From: Antarcticimicrobium sediminis | GTDB taxonomy: Bacteria > Pseudomonadota > Alphaproteobacteria > Rhodobacterales > Rhodobacteraceae | Length of the DNA: 64,000 bases | Reading direction: 5' to 3' | NCBI RefSeq assembly: GCF_004348975.1 | Contig: NZ_SMFP01000001.1 | Span: 194,701-258,700 of the forward strand | Shown: piece by piece, positions 45,329-54,375 of the stretch | How the letters are laid out: each line of letters begins with the position of its first letter | Numbering within the stretch: the first letter of the stretch is position 1 | Position numbers and translations under genes: made by a program | The notes under the pieces: generated by a model | Database searches by the model: none | Seen by the model: only the letters and a program-made list of their open reading frames with translations | What the model was told of the DNA's origin: nothing

Positions 45329-45739
45329 TCAGCCGGGAAGCCCGTCGATCCTTTCGATGGAGGCCAGGTCGTTGTCCCAGTTCGCGCGACTGGAACAGCA
45401 GATATGCGCGTTGGGTCGTATGTCGATCCGGCTGTCAAGCGACCCTGCCGGCACCACAAGCAAACCAACCTCCGGCTGGGAAACAGGCAGAGCGGACCCG
45501 CAGTCAGAGCAAAAGCTCTTCATGTGGCGAGAACCGGAAAGCCGGAATGTCCTGACGTTCTCCTCGCCTGTCACCCAGGTGATCCTCGCAGTGGAGGAAA
45601 ACAGGTTTGCCGAATGGGCCGAACCGCTGTCCTTGCGGCAGCGGGCGCAGTGGCAGAGGAAGAGGCTCTGGAACTCTCCCGATATGCGGAATGTCACAGC
45701 GCCACACAGGCACTGTCCGGTGGCCGGATTGTCGTCCAT
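45329..45739 (-). CDS. GFA-family (CENP-V/Gfa) zinc protein
   Basis: 136 residues. The zinc cysteines are in QCLCGAVTFRI, CHCARCRKDSGS and CSDCGSALP. The family includes glutathione-dependent formaldehyde-activating enzymes, but most members have no assigned activity. It lies alone between IS fragments and looks like passenger cargo. Confidence 0.88.
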   Translation of the reverse strand: MDDNPATGQCLCGAVTFRISGEFQSLFLCHCARCRKDSGSAHSANLFSSTARITWVTGEENVRTFRLSGSRHMKSFCSDCGSALPVSQPEVGLLVVPAGSLDSRIDIRPNAHICCSSRANWDNDLASIERIDGLPG

Positions 45740-45954
45740 TCACACTCCTCTCGACAGGCAATCCCCCTGCCGGCAGTCGAACGCATTTTCATCGATCCGT
45801 TGTATCCGCGTGTTGGATCACGGTCAAAAGGGACTCGAAGCTGCCTTGCGGGGCTACAGCGTCATGATCTTCCGCCTGGGCTGGGCCGGCGGAGTTGCGG
45901 GCGACTGCAGCCAGCCCTCCCACGACATTATGCCGGGCGCAGCATGCCACCGCC

Positions 45955-46234
45955 CCCGTCGCCCGAAGGGCCTGCAGCGGATGGCGGGCATTGATTGGCC
46001 GGTGCCCGATTTTTCCACCCTGTGTCGTCGGCAGAAGACACTGGCAGTTCAAATACCGTATCGCTGTGCTGGTGGGCCGCTCAACCTGCTCGTCCCCTCT
46101 CATCGCCGCAAGCGGCGACTGCCGGGCAACGGACAGCACCGGAATCAAATTCCTCGGCGACGGTGAATGGCAGGCCCGCAAGCATGGTGTTCAAGGGCGG
46201 CGTCAATGGCGCAAGATACATTTGGCTGTCCGTT
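45955..46234 (+). pseudogene. IS5-family transposase remnant
   Basis: In one frame GIDWPVPDFSTLCRRQKTLA and IPYRCAGGPLNLLV; in another frame DSTGIKFLGDGEWQARKHGV and RRQWRKIHLAV. A short insertion and frameshift near 46095 separates the blocks, and both ends are missing. The order and text are those of the DDE domain start of IS5 transposases. Confidence 0.8.
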
Positions 46235-46312
46235 CGGATTCTTGGAGGAGAAAAAAACTCTTCATTGCGGCGTTGTCCGGGGTACTTCCTTCCCTCCGAG
46301 CCTCGGTTTCGT

Positions 46313-46354
46313 TGACAAATCTATAATGCACCCCCAGCATGGCAAAATCTGTCA
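46313..46354. promoter_or_regulatory. Candidate operator and promoter of the WYL operon
   Basis: TGACAAAT (46313-46320) and ATCTGTCA (46347-46354) are inverse at 7 of 8 positions. ATGC (46326-46329) and GCAT (46337-46340) share nearly the same centre (about 46333). A TATAAT at 46322-46327 would put the transcript start on the dyad. WYL regulators of the BrxR/CapW type repress their own operons from such dyads. A TTGACA at 46312 is only 4 bp from TATAAT, so it is not the matching -35. Confidence 0.45.
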
Positions 46355-46400
46355 CCTACATTTCGCAAAACCAGAAATTGAATCGCAGGGTAATTTTCGC

Positions 46401-47396
46401 ATGTCTTATGCCAAAGCCGCCGATCTTCTGCGCGTTGCCGAGATGGCCATGTCCCGCTTCGACGGGATCTCGCTGCAGGATCTGACCGAGGAGTTCGGCT
46501 GCGATCATCGCACCGCGCAACGCATGATGCGGTCCTTCGAGACGGTCTTTCCCCAAGTCGACATCCGCGATGACGAGGACCGGCGGCGCCGATGGCATCT
46601 GCCCCGACACGACCCGCGTTGGTTGCAGGCCCAAGGCATCCGCGACAGCGAATTGGCCGCGCTGGAGCTGGCTGCGAAACGGGCCGAGCGCGATGGCGCC
46701 CCCGACGAGGCGCAACGCCTAAAGGTACTTCGCGACAGACTTCTGGCCGCCATGCCGTCAAGCTTGGCTCGCCGCACCGAGGCCGACGCCGAAGCGCTTC
46801 TTGAAGCGCAGGGCTTTGCCACGCGCCCCGGCCCGCGAGTCGAGCCAGAGAAGCGCTTACTCGGAGTACTTACCGAGGCCCTTCGTGCGCCCTTCACCGT
46901 TGAGGTCACCTACGTATCAGCGGATGGCAGCACGTCCGAGCGCCTACTGGAACCGTATGGCCTACTGCTGGGCATCCGGCGCTACCTTGTGGCGCGGCCC
47001 GTCGCGGGTAACAGCAGGATGCGCCGCTTCCGACTCGACCGCGTCCGCCAAGTCCGCATCATGGGCCATAGCTTTGCCCGCGATCCGGATTTCAACCTCG
47101 CCAGCTTTTCGGCGCAAGCTTTCGGCTCGTTCCACTCCGATGCGGAGTACAGCCCCGTCGCATGGCGCTTCTCGCCTTCCGCTGCAATTGTCGCACGCCA
47201 GTTCGTCTTTCACCCTGAGCAGGAGATGACGGATGAACCGGATGGCGCGCTTACCGTGAGGTTCACCGCCTCGGGCCATTTGGAGATGGCCTGGTACCTG
47301 TATCAATGGGGCGACCAAGTCGATGTTCTGGCCCCCGACGCCCTCCGGAAGATGGTCGCCCCGCATCGCCGCGCCGACTTCCCGGCCCTGCCATGA
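46401..47396 (+). CDS. WYL-domain transcriptional regulator, first gene of the defence operon
   Basis: 331 residues. The N-terminal winged helix (LLRVAEMAMSRFDGISLQDL to EEFGCDHRTAQRMMRSF) is followed by a WYL domain (LEPYGLLLGIRRYLVARPV; about 145-210) and a C-terminal WCX-like domain. The layout matches BrxR/CapW regulators, which repress defence operons until infection. The ATG at 46401 follows AGGGTAA; the frame is open further upstream. The stop overlaps an out-of-frame ATG (ATGA at 47393). Confidence 0.85.
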   Translation: MSYAKAADLLRVAEMAMSRFDGISLQDLTEEFGCDHRTAQRMMRSFETVFPQVDIRDDEDRRRRWHLPRHDPRWLQAQGIRDSELAALELAAKRAERDGAPDEAQRLKVLRDRLLAAMPSSLARRTEADAEALLEAQGFATRPGPRVEPEKRLLGVLTEALRAPFTVEVTYVSADGSTSERLLEPYGLLLGIRRYLVARPVAGNSRMRRFRLDRVRQVRIMGHSFARDPDFNLASFSAQAFGSFHSDAEYSPVAWRFSPSAAIVARQFVFHPEQEMTDEPDGALTVRFTASGHLEMAWYLYQWGDQVDVLAPDALRKMVAPHRRADFPALP

Positions 47397-47468
47397 CCCC
47401 GACAGTTTTTGCCACCCCGCGCTGCCACGTTGTGGCCGACGACCGTGAACGATTCGAAAAGGTATGCC

Positions 47469-50063
47469 ATGCGCATCGATCCCCTGATGACACGCTCTCC
47501 GGCAACAGACGCGCTGCGCTACGTGACAGACGACCTGTTGGCCGATGTCTACCTTGCCCCACAAGTGCCGGATCCAAACCTCCTCAAGCATCTCGGCCCC
47601 GGCGCGCCTTGGTCCGAAAGCTTCACCGCCGCACCGGAGGAGACCGCGTTGGCGGTCAAGGCAGGACTGATGGGGCTTGCCCATGCCACGCCATTTCTCG
47701 ATCCCTCGAACGTCGTGCCCGACACTCTGCCAGAGGGGCGTGCCCGCTCCCATTTGACCGCGCTGCGTGATCTGTGGTGCGACCTCGGCACCCTGCCCGG
47801 TCCGTTGAACACTTGGCGGCATGTCCTGCACGGCACTGCCTCGGACGCGCTGGAACCGTTGTCACTTGTGGACGACGGCTGCGCCTTTGCGTCCCCGGCC
47901 GAGACCGCGCTGGCCAGGGCCCTTCGCGCGCATCATGGCCGCGTGGATGCCATCGCGCCTCCGCCCTTGGCAATGGACGGAACGGCGCTGCGCCATCTTC
48001 AGGATCACCTCGGGCGCCGCTCAGACAAGGTCACGCCGGATTCGTCCGTCACCTGCCATGGTCTGCGAGACCCGCGCGAGGAGGCCGAATGCGCCGCCGC
48101 CATGGCGCAATCACAGATGGACGACGGCCGCGTGGATCACCCCGGCGAGATCGGCCTGCTGGCTCCGGACGGCCCCGCTTATTCGCTGGCCCTGCAAGAG
48201 GCCTTTGACCGGATCGGACTACCGCTATCCGGGTTACCCGCCCAATCGACACTACGTGACGGGCCGGGCGAAGTGCTGTCGCTTCTGCTGGTCCTTCTGA
48301 GCGGCCCGGCGCCGCGCACGGCGATGGCCTCCTTGTATGTCGCGCCCGGTATGCCCTGGCCGCCAGAAACCGGGCGCAAGATGGCTCGCGAAGTGATTGA
48401 CCGGGGATGGTCGCGCACGGCTTCAAGCCTGACCGGCCCGGCGCGCGACATGTTGGACGCCCTGCGCCCCTGCAGCACCCCCGAACAGCTTTTTGCCCGG
48501 CTGGGCGCCATTGCCCGCGCCGCACCCGAAGCCAGGCTACACCCGCGTATTACAGCGCTTAAAGCCGTCACAGGCGAATCCGTCGACTGGCCGCTTCTGC
48601 GCCGCCTCGCCGCACCGAACCTCGTTCCTCCGGAAGGGCATGACCGCTTCGTCGAGGGCGTATCCCTGTTCACCGAGACCGCCCCACCTTGGCGTCCGGT
48701 GCGCCAGTTGATCGTGCTGGGCATGGCCGGGCGACACTGGCCCCGTCTGCCGGGATCGGACCCGTTCTTCATCGAGGGCGAAATTGCAATGATCCGCGAC
48801 AGCGGCCTGCAACTGGAGGGGCGCCAGCAGAGGCTCGCCCGAGGGCTGGAACTCTTCCGCCGTCAGCTGAGCGCCGCGACCGAGGGGTTGACGCTGCTTG
48901 TCCCGGCGCTGGATCTGCGCGGGGAACGGCTGTCTCCCTCGACCGGTCTGGCACTGATAGCGCATATGCTGGGCGCCGAGGAACCCGCCGACCTGATCCA
49001 AGACCTGCGCTCGGCCCCGCCCAGGGAATTACCCGTGACAACCACCCGCCCCGACCCTGTCCCGCTTGGCGGCGCGCCTGCCCTGCCGGAAAGCGGCATA
49101 CTCCACATCCAGCGCGGGCCTGGCACCAGCGAACGGCCCGGCGTCGACTTGCTGCGACTGCGCGAGACGCCGGACGGCACACCGCTACCGCATTCTCCGT
49201 CGCGGCTGGAAACATTGCTGATCAGCCCTCTCGGCTGGCTGTTGGATGAACTCGGCGCAAAGGACCTCGGCTGGGCACCCGAGACTCTGGACGTGATGAC
49301 CCTTGGCACGCTAATGCACCAGGTGCTCGAAGATGTCTTTGCCGAAGGCGCCCCGATACCGGACGAAAGTACGCTCGTGGGCACTGTTCCCGACGCGCTC
49401 GACACGGCGATCCACCGTCATGCCGGCTGGCTGACCAATGCCGCCTGGGCCACGGAACGCCGCAGCCTGTTATGCGAAGCCCGCGACATCTGCACCGCCT
49501 GGGCGGGATTCTTGCGCGAAACCGGCGCCGAGATCCTGCACAACGAGATCCCCCTTGCGGGCGAGCGCAGTGGCCTGCTGCTGCATGGCAAAGCAGACTG
49601 CCTGCTGAAGCTGCCCGACGGGCGCATCCTCGTGGTTGATCACAAACGCTCAAGCGCGGGAGGCCGGCGCAACCGCATGGCCAAGGGCTGGGACCTTCAG
49701 GTCGCGCTTTACCGCGCCATGCTGGAACGCCCCACGGAGGAAACCGCGCTGACCCGGCTGGTCGCAAGCGGAGCGCAGGTCATCACCGCTTACCACATGC
49801 TGCGCGACGGGACAGTCCTATCGGATGCGCAGGGCGGCGACGTACCGAGAGTCGAAACCGCAGGCGAAGACGCATCGGTAAACGCGATGGACCACCTCAC
49901 GCAGGTTCTGGCCGAGGTCGGCGCAGGCACTATCCGCCTGAACCGTGCCGGCGACGCCATGGCCTTCGACAAAGAGCGCGGGATCAAGGCCTACGCCCTG
50001 GACAACCCGCTGGTGGCGGCCTTCAGCCTGCCGGAAACTCAAGCAGAGGAGGACGTGGAATGA
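47469..50063 (+). CDS. AddB-like PD-(D/E)XK nuclease, possibly N-terminally shortened
   Basis: 864 residues from the ATG at 47469, which follows AAAAGG by 6 bp. The middle resembles an inactivated helicase as in AddB. The C-terminal nuclease has the pattern LLHGKADCLLKLPDG and ILVVDHKRS (about 705-727), with DHK as the catalytic end. Chromosomal AddB is usually larger. The expected coupled start, ATGA at the WYL stop (47393; MTPTVFATPRC), is in another frame. The stop overlaps the next gene by 4 bp. Confidence 0.8.
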   Translation: MRIDPLMTRSPATDALRYVTDDLLADVYLAPQVPDPNLLKHLGPGAPWSESFTAAPEETALAVKAGLMGLAHATPFLDPSNVVPDTLPEGRARSHLTALRDLWCDLGTLPGPLNTWRHVLHGTASDALEPLSLVDDGCAFASPAETALARALRAHHGRVDAIAPPPLAMDGTALRHLQDHLGRRSDKVTPDSSVTCHGLRDPREEAECAAAMAQSQMDDGRVDHPGEIGLLAPDGPAYSLALQEAFDRIGLPLSGLPAQSTLRDGPGEVLSLLLVLLSGPAPRTAMASLYVAPGMPWPPETGRKMAREVIDRGWSRTASSLTGPARDMLDALRPCSTPEQLFARLGAIARAAPEARLHPRITALKAVTGESVDWPLLRRLAAPNLVPPEGHDRFVEGVSLFTETAPPWRPVRQLIVLGMAGRHWPRLPGSDPFFIEGEIAMIRDSGLQLEGRQQRLARGLELFRRQLSAATEGLTLLVPALDLRGERLSPSTGLALIAHMLGAEEPADLIQDLRSAPPRELPVTTTRPDPVPLGGAPALPESGILHIQRGPGTSERPGVDLLRLRETPDGTPLPHSPSRLETLLISPLGWLLDELGAKDLGWAPETLDVMTLGTLMHQVLEDVFAEGAPIPDESTLVGTVPDALDTAIHRHAGWLTNAAWATERRSLLCEARDICTAWAGFLRETGAEILHNEIPLAGERSGLLLHGKADCLLKLPDGRILVVDHKRSSAGGRRNRMAKGWDLQVALYRAMLERPTEETALTRLVASGAQVITAYHMLRDGTVLSDAQGGDVPRVETAGEDASVNAMDHLTQVLAEVGAGTIRLNRAGDAMAFDKERGIKAYALDNPLVAAFSLPETQAEEDVE

Positions 50064-53000
50064 CGCAACTGTCCCTTGTGCCCGCCGGGGCCGGTGCTGG
50101 CAAAACCTATCACATCCAGAAGACGCTCGGGGCTTGGGTCGAAAGCGGGGAAGTCGCCCCGGGTCGCATCCTCGCCGTGACATTCACCGAGGCGGCCGCC
50201 GCCGAAATGCGCGACCGCGTGCGCGGCGAGTTGATGGCACGCGACCGCCTGACTGACGCGCTCGAAATCGACCGCGCCTACATGGGAACCATCCATGCAC
50301 TGGGGCAGCGGCTGCTGACGGAACATGCCTTCGCCACCGGGCGTTCTCCTGAAAGCCGCCTGCTGAGCGAACCGGAACGCGACCTTCTGATTCGGCTCGA
50401 GATGGCGCACTGCGACGCGCTCGCGCCCCTGATGGAGGACCTCGGGCGCTTTGGCTACAGTTGGAACCATGCGGCCCAGACCAGCGCGGAGTACGGATTT
50501 CGCGCCGATGTCCTGCGAACAGTCGACTTGATCCGTAGCCTTGGCACGCATGGGCAGTCGCCGGACATACTGGAACCCGCTCTGGCGGCCCTGACCGAAG
50601 GTTACGGTCCTGTCGAGCCCGATGGCGACGCCCTGACGACGGCTTTGCACCGGGCAATACGCGCCCTTCAGGACGCCTTCCCGGGCAATCTGGCGCCCTC
50701 ATTCGAAGGCAATGCCTCCGCCGTAAAAACGTTCTCCGAAAACCATAGGGACCTGCGCCGCGCCGCGAGGGAGAATGCGCTCAGGCGTGATTGGAAGCTA
50801 TGGCAGAAATTGCGCAACCTGCGGCTATCAAAACGCGGGGCGCCCACGCCCGAAGGCTACGACACCCTCGCTCAAGCTGTCATGGACGCTGCGAATGCCC
50901 TGCCCCGTCATCCCGGCCCTCTTTCAGATGTCTGCGCGCGTTTGAGCGCACTTGTCACCGGCGCGCAGCAGGTACTGGAAGCCTACCAAACCGCCAAACG
51001 CCGCGCCGGACTGATCGACTATGCCGACATGATCGCCGAGTCCGAAACCCTGATACGCACCCGCCCCGACATCTTGCGGGCTGCGCTCGGAGAGATCGAC
51101 TGCGTCGTAATCGACGAATTTCAGGACACCAACCCAGTGCAATTCGCCTTACTCTGGCGGCTGGCGCGGGGGGCGAAGCGGGCGCTGATCGTGGGCGACA
51201 CCAAGCAATCCATCATGGGGTTCCAGGGCGCCGATCCGCGCCTGTCCGAGGCATTGCAGGCCGCTCATCCACACACCGTCACGCCGCTTGACCGCAACTG
51301 GCGCTCCGAGGCCCGGATCATGGACATGGTCAATGCACTCGGCCCGACGCTATTCGACAGCTACGATCCCTTGGCCCCGCAGCCGCGCGCGGTAACGGGG
51401 GAGACCGCGCTCGAGGTGCTGCACCTTCCCGGGGGGCGCAAGGACACCACGGCCGCGTGCATTGCAAACCGGGTGGCCGATATCCTCGAGGCCAAGACGC
51501 AGGTCTTTGACAAGACCCAAAAGAAGATGCGCCCGGCCCGGCCAAGCGACATTGCCGTACTAACCTATACCCATGCCAAGGCCAGCGCCGCTGCCGCCGC
51601 TCTCGAAGCGCACGGCCTGCCCGTGCGCATCCAGCAGGACGGTTGGCTGACCGCACCCGCGATGCGGGCCGCGCGCGCAGCGCTGGCGTGCGCGGCCGAT
51701 CTGGAGGACACCCACGCCGCGCTGACATGGCTGACCCTTGGGCCGCCCCGCGTTCCACTGGAAGACGCGCTTCGCAACACCATCGACGGGGTACTGAAAA
51801 CACATGTCTCGCTCAAGCCTCTGCGTGCCCTGAACGACGGGATCGAAACCCGCCCCGTGGCCGAGACCCTGGCCGCAGTCCTGCACACAACCGGCATTCG
51901 CGACTGGGCCGCAGGGCTGGCGCACCCGTCACAGGCGCTCGCAGATCTTGCACGCTTCGAGGCCGAGGCCCAGGAGTTCGACACCATGGCGCAGGACTTG
52001 CGCGCCGCCGCCGGCTTCCATGGTGCCGGGGCGCAGGTTTTCCTCGGCTGGATCGCACATCAATCCGCCAAGGAATGGGACCGCCATCCAGACCCGGATG
52101 GCTGGTCCTCCTCGGGGATCGAAATTTGCACATGGCATGCCGCCAAAGGCCGCGAATGGCCAATCACTGTCGTCGCGGGGTTGGACCAGAAGATTGCAGA
52201 ACGCCCCGGCACACTGCGGGCCGAATTCGACGGTTTCGATGACCTCGATAACGTACTTGAGCACGCAGGACTGGGCTACTTGCCCGCCTTCGTCGCTCCG
52301 GAATCGCAGGAACCGTTCACCGACGCCCGCCGCCCCGAGGACGAACGCGACGCAGCCCGCAAGCTCTACGTTGCGCTGACCCGTGCGCGCGATCAGCTCA
52401 TCCTCGTCATACCACGCCCGCCCAGAAACACGCCGGAGCACCCCAAGACGATGGTCGATCTGCTGCGCGACCGCGCCGGTTTCGAGACCGACACAGCAAC
52501 ACTCACGGTTGCGGGGCAGTCCTTTGCCGCAGGTATTTCAGACGGCATACCGGAGGAACCGGCAACACCCGAGGCAGTCACCACCGAGACGCGGTTTCGC
52601 TTCGGCACCCCACGCGACTTGCCTGACACCGCGCGCACGCCATGGCGGCGCAGTCCGTCGACGCGCGTGGATCCTGAACCAGCACCCGCTGCATCGCTCG
52701 AGACCTTCAATCTCGTAAAAGGCGTCGTCGAGACCCGCACCACCAGCGCCACCAAGCGCGGCACCGCATGGCACCTGGCCTTCCGCGTCTTGGCTGAACG
52801 CCCTGATCTGACCGACCGGATCACTGCCGCCACCGGCCTCCCGGAAGAAACCATCGTCCAGATCGCCGCCCAGGCGCAGGCCCTGACCAGATGGCTTGCT
52901 GACCGGGGTTATGACAGGCTGCACTTCGAACTTCCCTTACAAGAGATCGCGGCCGGTGGGTCGGAAACCAATGCCATCGTCGACTGCCTTGCCGAAGGAC

Positions 53001-53206
53001 CGCACGGGCTATTGATCGTCGACCACAAGTCCGGCCCCTGCCCAGATCCTGCCACGCGCTTTGCCAGCTACCAGCCCCAGCTGAAAGCATATGCCGACAT
53101 GGCCCACAGAAAATGGCCCGACAAACCTGTCACCGGCACCGCAATCCTCTGGATGAGCGAAGGCAAGCTGAGCCTCGCCCACGCATCGATTACGGAGTCC
53201 GCCTGA
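50060..53206 (+). CDS. AddA-like UvrD-type helicase with C-terminal nuclease domain
   Basis: 1048 residues. Superfamily 1 motifs in order: Walker A AGAGAGKT (9-16), AVTFTEAAAAEMRDR, VVIDEFQD (about 350), VGDTKQSIMGFQG (about 378), LDRNWRSEARIM, WHAAKGREWP and YVALTRARDQL (about 770). The C-terminus carries ETNAIVDCLAEG and LLIVDHKSG (about 987), a PD-(D/E)XK nuclease. With the AddB-like partner it should form a DNA end-processing machine like AddAB/RecBCD. Starts on the AddB-like stop (ATGA). Confidence 0.9.
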   Translation: MTQLSLVPAGAGAGKTYHIQKTLGAWVESGEVAPGRILAVTFTEAAAAEMRDRVRGELMARDRLTDALEIDRAYMGTIHALGQRLLTEHAFATGRSPESRLLSEPERDLLIRLEMAHCDALAPLMEDLGRFGYSWNHAAQTSAEYGFRADVLRTVDLIRSLGTHGQSPDILEPALAALTEGYGPVEPDGDALTTALHRAIRALQDAFPGNLAPSFEGNASAVKTFSENHRDLRRAARENALRRDWKLWQKLRNLRLSKRGAPTPEGYDTLAQAVMDAANALPRHPGPLSDVCARLSALVTGAQQVLEAYQTAKRRAGLIDYADMIAESETLIRTRPDILRAALGEIDCVVIDEFQDTNPVQFALLWRLARGAKRALIVGDTKQSIMGFQGADPRLSEALQAAHPHTVTPLDRNWRSEARIMDMVNALGPTLFDSYDPLAPQPRAVTGETALEVLHLPGGRKDTTAACIANRVADILEAKTQVFDKTQKKMRPARPSDIAVLTYTHAKASAAAAALEAHGLPVRIQQDGWLTAPAMRAARAALACAADLEDTHAALTWLTLGPPRVPLEDALRNTIDGVLKTHVSLKPLRALNDGIETRPVAETLAAVLHTTGIRDWAAGLAHPSQALADLARFEAEAQEFDTMAQDLRAAAGFHGAGAQVFLGWIAHQSAKEWDRHPDPDGWSSSGIEICTWHAAKGREWPITVVAGLDQKIAERPGTLRAEFDGFDDLDNVLEHAGLGYLPAFVAPESQEPFTDARRPEDERDAARKLYVALTRARDQLILVIPRPPRNTPEHPKTMVDLLRDRAGFETDTATLTVAGQSFAAGISDGIPEEPATPEAVTTETRFRFGTPRDLPDTARTPWRRSPSTRVDPEPAPAASLETFNLVKGVVETRTTSATKRGTAWHLAFRVLAERPDLTDRITAATGLPEETIVQIAAQAQALTRWLADRGYDRLHFELPLQEIAAGGSETNAIVDCLAEGPHGLLIVDHKSGPCPDPATRFASYQPQLKAYADMAHRKWPDKPVTGTAILWMSEGKLSLAHASITESA

Positions 53207-54375
53207 TGTCGTTTCTCGCATGGATCGATTTTGACCAGGCTGATCGGGACCGAACACGGCGGATCATGGATCTCTTCGGCCAGGAAGACAGCCGCGACGA
53301 GCTGGGGCTCGGATCGGTGCGCGATGCCCTGGCGGACCTGATGTTCCCGGGCACCTCGACGATCCAGACCCGGTTGCGCTACATGCTTTTCGTGCCTTGG
53401 GTCTACCAGTTGGCTGGGGCGCAAAGAGGTGTGGCCAACGCCCGCCGGGACCTGGCTCGCGCGCTGGAGATCCGCCTCATCGACACCCTGGTACGCGGCG
53501 GGGAAACGCAGAATGTCATCGGCAGCGCCGCGAGGGAAAAACTGAAGCGTCTGCCCAGCGACGTCTATTGGGCCGGTCTGCTGACCCTCGGCATCCGCCG
53601 TTTTCAGGGCAGTCGAAACGCCTGTCTGGAGGCCACGCCGGGCGAAGCCGCCAAGCTCTGGGCCGCCGGGTTGCCCCAGGCACCGAACGGCTTCCTGTCG
53701 TCCCCTGACAGCACTGCAGATTTCCAGTTGACCAAGGAAGAGTCGGGTTTTCTACGCGACCGCCTTGCGCAGGAATCGCCGGAGAGCCTGTTCACATGGC
53801 TCACGCGCCAGACAAGCGCCGCCAATTGCGACATGATCTGGCAGCATCCGGCGCGCGCGGACTGGCCGGACCAGATCAGGATCGTGGTCGATCATGCCGA
53901 GCGGTTTTCCGGGCTGATGCACGGCGCCTCGCTGCTCTACAATCTGATGCTGTCAGAAAAGGCCGCGCAGATGCAGGTCATGGAGAACAGCAGTTGGCAT
54001 GAACGAGTCGCGACTTATACTGCGAAATTGGATGAGTGGGCGCAGAAAACCCCGACGCATTTGTTCGAAGGTTGGGACTTGGCCGACCTCTGGATGCTGT
54101 CGCAAGGCACGATACACGACGTCAAACCGCACAGTCGTCGGTTCATCGAAATCTGGCGCGATATCGTGGTGGAAAGCCAAGGGAACGTTCGGGAAAAAGC
54201 CGCCGCCCGCGCCTTGGTTCGCGACCGCGAGATGCGCCTGAAAGGCCCTAAATCCCGGTTTCGCAATGACGGAGCTTTGATGCGTTGGAGCGGGGCGTCA
54301 GGGACGGTGCCGCTAAATTTCCGCTGGAAACCTGTCGTCGCAAACCACGTGAAGGATCTTGTCGATGCGGGATAA
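53206..54375 (+). CDS. DUF6361 protein
   Basis: 389 residues. The start SFLAWIDFDQADRDRTRRIM and FPGTSTIQTRLRYMLFVPWV are, as I recall, the DUF6361 signature. No enzyme motif or membrane segment is visible. It starts on the stop of the helicase-nuclease gene (TGATG, 1-bp overlap) and overlaps the next gene by 11 bp. In other genomes the family is found beside phospholipase D-like and helicase genes, so a structural or sensing part of a defence complex is a fair inference. Confidence 0.82.
   Translation: MSFLAWIDFDQADRDRTRRIMDLFGQEDSRDELGLGSVRDALADLMFPGTSTIQTRLRYMLFVPWVYQLAGAQRGVANARRDLARALEIRLIDTLVRGGETQNVIGSAAREKLKRLPSDVYWAGLLTLGIRRFQGSRNACLEATPGEAAKLWAAGLPQAPNGFLSSPDSTADFQLTKEESGFLRDRLAQESPESLFTWLTRQTSAANCDMIWQHPARADWPDQIRIVVDHAERFSGLMHGASLLYNLMLSEKAAQMQVMENSSWHERVATYTAKLDEWAQKTPTHLFEGWDLADLWMLSQGTIHDVKPHSRRFIEIWRDIVVESQGNVREKAAARALVRDREMRLKGPKSRFRNDGALMRWSGASGTVPLNFRWKPVVANHVKDLVDAG

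Noticed and set aside
46312-46327. TTGACA and TATAAT before the WYL gene as one promoter
   Set aside because: Only 4 bp lie between them, far short of the 16-18 bp needed; TATAAT alone was kept as a candidate.
47469-53206. Ordinary chromosomal addAB
   Set aside because: The pair is inside the island, coupled to DUF6361 and led by a WYL regulator; the host copy should lie elsewhere. Not excluded without the full genome.
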